Source: Flavobacterium sp. 245 (lineage in GTDB: Bacteria; Bacteroidota; Bacteroidia; Flavobacteriales; Flavobacteriaceae). Taken from it: a stretch of 64,000 nucleotides of DNA. Shown piece by piece: positions 61,158 through 64,000 of this stretch. The stretch's first letter is position 1. The number at the start of each line of letters is the position of its first letter. Position numbers and translations under genes: made by a program. Location of the stretch: contig NZ_SNXB01000001.1 of NCBI RefSeq assembly GCF_004362055.1, forward strand, positions 558,001 to 622,000, written 5' to 3'. The notes below the pieces were generated by a model. It did not search any database and was not told where the DNA came from. It was given only the letters and a program-made list of their open reading frames with translations.

Positions 61158-62357
61158 TTAATCCAGCAGCTTTTTACTCACTCGGCTGCAAGCAATTAAA
61201 GAAGCCAGAAAGCCAAGAGAAATGATAGTACCTAAAACAATTAATATGTTTTCAATTGTAAATACAACCGGAAAAGCTAACGTTGGCGTAATCATAATAA
61301 GTGAGTATTTTTGTTGCAACAATACTAGAATAACACCCAAAATTAGTCCGATTATACCACCAAAAACACTTAATAAAGTTCCTTGAAGTAGGAATATTTT
61401 TCGCAGATGGCTAATTTCAGTTCCTAGGTTAAAAAGAGTTTTAAGATTTCCTTTTTTCTCTAAAATCATCATAATCAAAGCACCAATCAAATTAAAAAGT
61501 GCCACAATAATTACTAAAGTAAAAATCAGATAAACAGCGATATTTTCGGTGTTAAGCATTCTATACAAAGATTCATTCAGCTGTGCTCTGTTTTTAAGCG
61601 TAACTTTATTTTTGAAAATACTTTCAAGTTGCGATCGTATAGCGCGCTCACTTGCGTTTTCTTTTAAATTAAATTCAACGCCCGAAATTTGATTTGGCTT
61701 GTACATTAATAATTCCTGTACCAGACCCAAATCAGCAAAAACATACTTTGAATCCAAATCTTCACTGATTGAATAAATTCCAACCGGAAGAACATCTGTT
61801 TTTGTAAAAGCATCATCCGGATTTTCAATTGCTCCTTTTCCAGGTTTTGGAGCAAATATCTGTAACGGATTTTCAAAATCCAAAACTCCTAATGAAAAAT
61901 CGCGGGAAATGCCGTACCCAATGACAACCTGATATGTATCTGGTTTTAGCCACTGTCCTGTGAAAAGCTTTTTTTTGATATCGTTGACTACAGGGTAATT
62001 ACTGTCAACTCCTTTTAAATAAGTAACTTTTTGTTTGTCTTTAAACAAAAACAAAACGCGTTCTTCGATAATTTTAGTGTACGAAACGACACCATCAATT
62101 TTCTTAATCTGATTTTCCTGATCTGGCGTCATTAAAAATGATTTTCCGTAAGTACTTGTCATTTTTAAATCGGGATCAATTTCGTTTGTAAACGAAAGGC
62201 TGAAAACCTTTAAACCGCTAAAAACAGACAAGACCACAAACAAAGCCATTGTACCAACGATGATTCCCATGCTGGCAATACGATTAATGATATTAATAGC
62301 ATTGTTTTTACTTTTGCTAAAAATATAACGTTTGGCTATGTAAAGGGGGAAATTCAA
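61158..62357 (-). CDS. ABC transporter permease, LolC/FtsX type
   Basis: 399 aa. One N-terminal helix with the FtsX-family start (YIAKRYIFSKSKNNAINIINRIA), a large periplasmic MacB-like domain (about 45-265), then three C-terminal helices (LIFTLVIIVALFNLIGALIMM). Similar to LolC/LolE, which extract lipoproteins for transfer to LolA; a partner ATPase is not adjacent. It lies 1 bp downstream of rbfA, a common arrangement in flavobacteria. Confidence 0.9.
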   Translation of the reverse strand: MNFPLYIAKRYIFSKSKNNAINIINRIASMGIIVGTMALFVVLSVFSGLKVFSLSFTNEIDPDLKMTSTYGKSFLMTPDQENQIKKIDGVVSYTKIIEERVLFLFKDKQKVTYLKGVDSNYPVVNDIKKKLFTGQWLKPDTYQVVIGYGISRDFSLGVLDFENPLQIFAPKPGKGAIENPDDAFTKTDVLPVGIYSISEDLDSKYVFADLGLVQELLMYKPNQISGVEFNLKENASERAIRSQLESIFKNKVTLKNRAQLNESLYRMLNTENIAVYLIFTLVIIVALFNLIGALIMMILEKKGNLKTLFNLGTEISHLRKIFLLQGTLLSVFGGIIGLILGVILVLLQQKYSLIMITPTLAFPVVFTIENILIVLGTIISLGFLASLIACSRVSKKLLD

Positions 62358-62358
62358 C

Positions 62359-62751
62359 TTATGATTTTCTTCTTTTTTCTAAAAGATCGCGATTTTCAAT
62401 TGGGTTTTCTCTGTTTGATAAAGCGTTATCAATTTTTTCGATATAGTCTAATGAGTCATCGATAAAAAATACCAGGTTTGGTACACGACGCAATTGCAAA
62501 CGAACACGTTGTGACAAATCGTGTTTAATTAAGGTAGTATTTGATTTTATACCTTCTAAAGTTTCCTTTGCTTTTTCTTGTGGAAAAATGCTTAAATATA
62601 CTGTTGCCACAGATAAATCTGATGTAACGCTAACTTTGGATACGGAAATTACCAAATTATTAATTCCGTTTTTTCGCACTTCACCTTGCAAAATATCAAC
62701 CAAATCTTTTTGGATGACACCGCCTATTTTTTTCTGTCTATTTGTTTCCAT
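62359..62751 (-). CDS. rbfA: 30S ribosome-binding factor RbfA
   Basis: 130 aa KH-fold protein that binds the 30S subunit during late 16S rRNA maturation. Recognised by its start (RQKKIGGVIQKDLVDIL), VSVTSDLSVATVYLSIF and the C-terminal RVPNLVFFIDDSLDYIEKIDNAL. The ATG is only 4 nt from a -7 promoter element, which suggests a leaderless mRNA. Confidence 0.94.
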   Translation of the reverse strand: METNRQKKIGGVIQKDLVDILQGEVRKNGINNLVISVSKVSVTSDLSVATVYLSIFPQEKAKETLEGIKSNTTLIKHDLSQRVRLQLRRVPNLVFFIDDSLDYIEKIDNALSNRENPIENRDLLEKRRKS

Positions 62752-62755
62752 AGTG

Positions 62756-62763
62756 CAAAAATA
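62756..62763 (-). promoter_or_regulatory. -7 promoter element of rbfA (TATTTTTG)
   Basis: Exact TAnnTTTG on the minus strand with a TTG 23 nt upstream (62789-62787). It ends 4 nt before the rbfA ATG. Confidence 0.55.
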
Positions 62764-62969
62764 CTATTTTTAAATTTCACTCGATACAATTTCCATTGAA
62801 CAATAGAATGATTTTTACATTCTTACCCCTTTTTACTTCTATTTTGATTCTTTTTTTGATGAAAACCCAATAAATGAGATTGTTCTTCTGAGATCTGAAT
62901 GCTGATAAAAGTCATGTTTTTTATCGGAATTATTTTACATATTTGAGAGAACCTAATAACAAATCAATT

Positions 62970-63389
62970 ATGAAAAAAAGAGAACCAATCAGTCATATTA
63001 TGACCAAAACCGTAGTGACTGCAAACGAAAATGATGATCTTAAAAAAGTTGTTGAGAAGCTAAAGAAAAATACGATTCGCCACATTCCGATTGTGAAAGG
63101 AAAAGAAGTTGTAGGGATTATTAGTAGAACCGACATTAACCGATTAACTTTTGGAGCTTTGTTTGAAGGGCAGGAAGGTGCCGATGAAGCCATTTTGGAT
63201 ATGCTGACAGTTTCGCAAGTCATGACTTCAAAACCAAAAACTGTTACATCGGATACTATAATTAGAGATTTGGCTGAAATTTTTGCAAAAGAAGATTTTC
63301 ATGCTTTGCCCGTTGTTGACAATGGCGAGCTTAAAGGAATCGTAACGACAACGGATGTTGTGAAATATTTTTTAGAACAATACGATTAA
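62970..63389 (+). CDS. CBS-domain pair protein
   Basis: 139 aa made of two CBS motifs (ISHIMTKTVVTANENDDL... IRHIPIVKGKEVVGIIS and VMTSKPKTVTSDTII... FHALPVVDNGELKGIVT), likely binding adenosine nucleotides as a stand-alone energy sensor. ATG 62970 is preferred over TTG 62943, which adds a charged tail. A terminator follows. Confidence 0.88.
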   Translation: MKKREPISHIMTKTVVTANENDDLKKVVEKLKKNTIRHIPIVKGKEVVGIISRTDINRLTFGALFEGQEGADEAILDMLTVSQVMTSKPKTVTSDTIIRDLAEIFAKEDFHALPVVDNGELKGIVTTTDVVKYFLEQYD

Positions 63390-63404
63390 TAAAAATTCAA
63401 CCAT

Positions 63405-63435
63405 AAAAAGGAAGCTTAAATTGCTTCCTTTTTTT
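63405..63435 (+). terminator. Intrinsic terminator after CBS gene
   Basis: 11-bp stem AAAAAGGAAGC / GCTTCCTTTTT, 7-nt loop, T-run. The following 245 bp to 63680 are AT-rich and hold only the presumed promoter region of the next gene. Confidence 0.85.
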
Positions 63436-63680
63436 ATACATAAAATTGATTAACAACTCTATTTCTTCTTAAGGCCATTTTCTTCGCTACGAAATCTCAA
63501 AAAAACGTACCTCTAAAAAGTCATATTTTCAAAATAAAAACTTCAAAAAACGAATTTTACATAAATTATAAAATTCACACTAATTTGAAAGTTTTAAGAA
63601 AATTAAAATTGTATTTTAGATTAAAAAATGAATATTTTTCATAAAAAAGTCTAAAAAACAATTTATTTAATAATTAGAGT

Positions 63681-64000
63681 ATGGCAAAGTTAGCACCCAG
63701 TTTAAATCATAGCGGTTGGGATGAAATGTTCTCTAAAGATGGTGTTCGGGAATCCTACAGTCAAGTTTTCAAAACTTTACAAAGTTTAAGTCATAAAAAT
63801 TTAACCAACAAGCAACAACAGGCTTCTGATTTGTTCATGAATCAGGGAATTACTTTTACTGTTTATAGTGATGATGCGAATGGTATTGAACGCATATTTC
63901 CTTTTGACATTATACCTAGAATCATCACACAAAAAGATTGGTTAGAAGTTGAATCCGGAATAAAACAGCGTTTAATGGCGCTGAATTTATTTTTGGAAGA
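63681..64000 (+). CDS. Circularly permuted ATP-grasp protein, partial (C-terminus beyond window)
   Basis: 106 visible residues beginning MAKLAPSLNHSGWDEMFS. The block GITFTVYSDDANGIERIFPFD and IPRIITQKDW is typical of circularly permuted type-2 ATP-grasp proteins (DUF404/DUF407), which join amino or carboxyl groups in small peptides and usually sit next to alpha-E and transglutaminase-like genes. Those neighbours would lie outside the window. The start follows an AT-rich gap. Confidence 0.85.
   Translation, partial: MAKLAPSLNHSGWDEMFSKDGVRESYSQVFKTLQSLSHKNLTNKQQQASDLFMNQGITFTVYSDDANGIERIFPFDIIPRIITQKDWLEVESGIKQRLMALNLFLE

Noticed and set aside
1..64000. tRNA, rRNA or insertion sequence genes
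   Set aside because: No cloverleaf-like, rRNA-like or transposase sequence was recognised; the Fic pair and repeats are the only accessory-looking items.

Overview
The window is AT-rich DNA from a Bacteroidota bacterium, very probably a Flavobacterium close to F. johnsoniae. Pointers are SusC/SusD transport genes, TAnnTTTG-type -7 promoter elements, a flexirubin pigment cluster with darA and darB, and a tyrosine ammonia-lyase that looks nearly identical, from memory, to the characterised F. johnsoniae enzyme. I see no rRNA, tRNA, CRISPR array, transposase or prophage.

Positions 1-24319 form a locus for the arabinan and galactan side chains of pectin (rhamnogalacturonan I). A leftward operon runs SusC, SusD, GH51, GH43 endo-arabinanase, GH43, GH127 and a GH43 cut by the window edge. 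Next come a NUDIX-type AraR-like regulator, a small transaldolase and a GntR regulator with a sugar-sensing domain. A rightward set follows: galM, GH53 endo-galactanase, GH2 beta-galactosidase, galK, galT and a vSGLT-like sodium/sugar symporter. Six copies of an imperfect palindrome (core RTGTAAA-A-TTTACAY) lie before susC, araR, the transaldolase and the symporter, and look like one regulon's operators. The logic is outer-membrane import of oligosaccharides, periplasmic trimming, symport, then the Leloir and pentose phosphate routes.

Positions about 24470-58380 form a flexirubin (aryl polyene plus dialkylresorcinol) cluster. A tyrosine ammonia-lyase makes p-coumarate and an AMP ligase presumably activates it. 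Two ACPs, three complete ketosynthases, two degenerate ketosynthase (chain-length-factor-like) proteins, a FabG-like reductase and three hotdog dehydratase-like proteins build the polyene. DarA and DarB make the dialkylresorcinol. A halogenase-like flavoenzyme and a CrtI-like oxidoreductase may tailor it. Acyltransfer candidates are LpxL-like, BtrH-like, C45 Ntn and PlsC-like proteins. Export and envelope functions are an ABC transporter, an MMPL fusion protein, a LolA-like carrier, lipoproteins, a GT2-DUF2062 fusion and a deacetylase. A Fic gene with a tail-to-tail small ORF resembling a VbhA-type antitoxin sits inside this cluster.

Positions 58381-64000 hold housekeeping genes: a tRNA-dihydrouridine synthase, a MATE exporter, a LolC/FtsX-like permease, rbfA, a CBS-pair protein and the start of a circularly permuted ATP-grasp protein.

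Many gaps between genes hold long imperfect inverted repeats of several sequence families, including a perfect 21-bp terminal inverted repeat element and an 8-bp tandem array. They explain several falsely extended reading frames.
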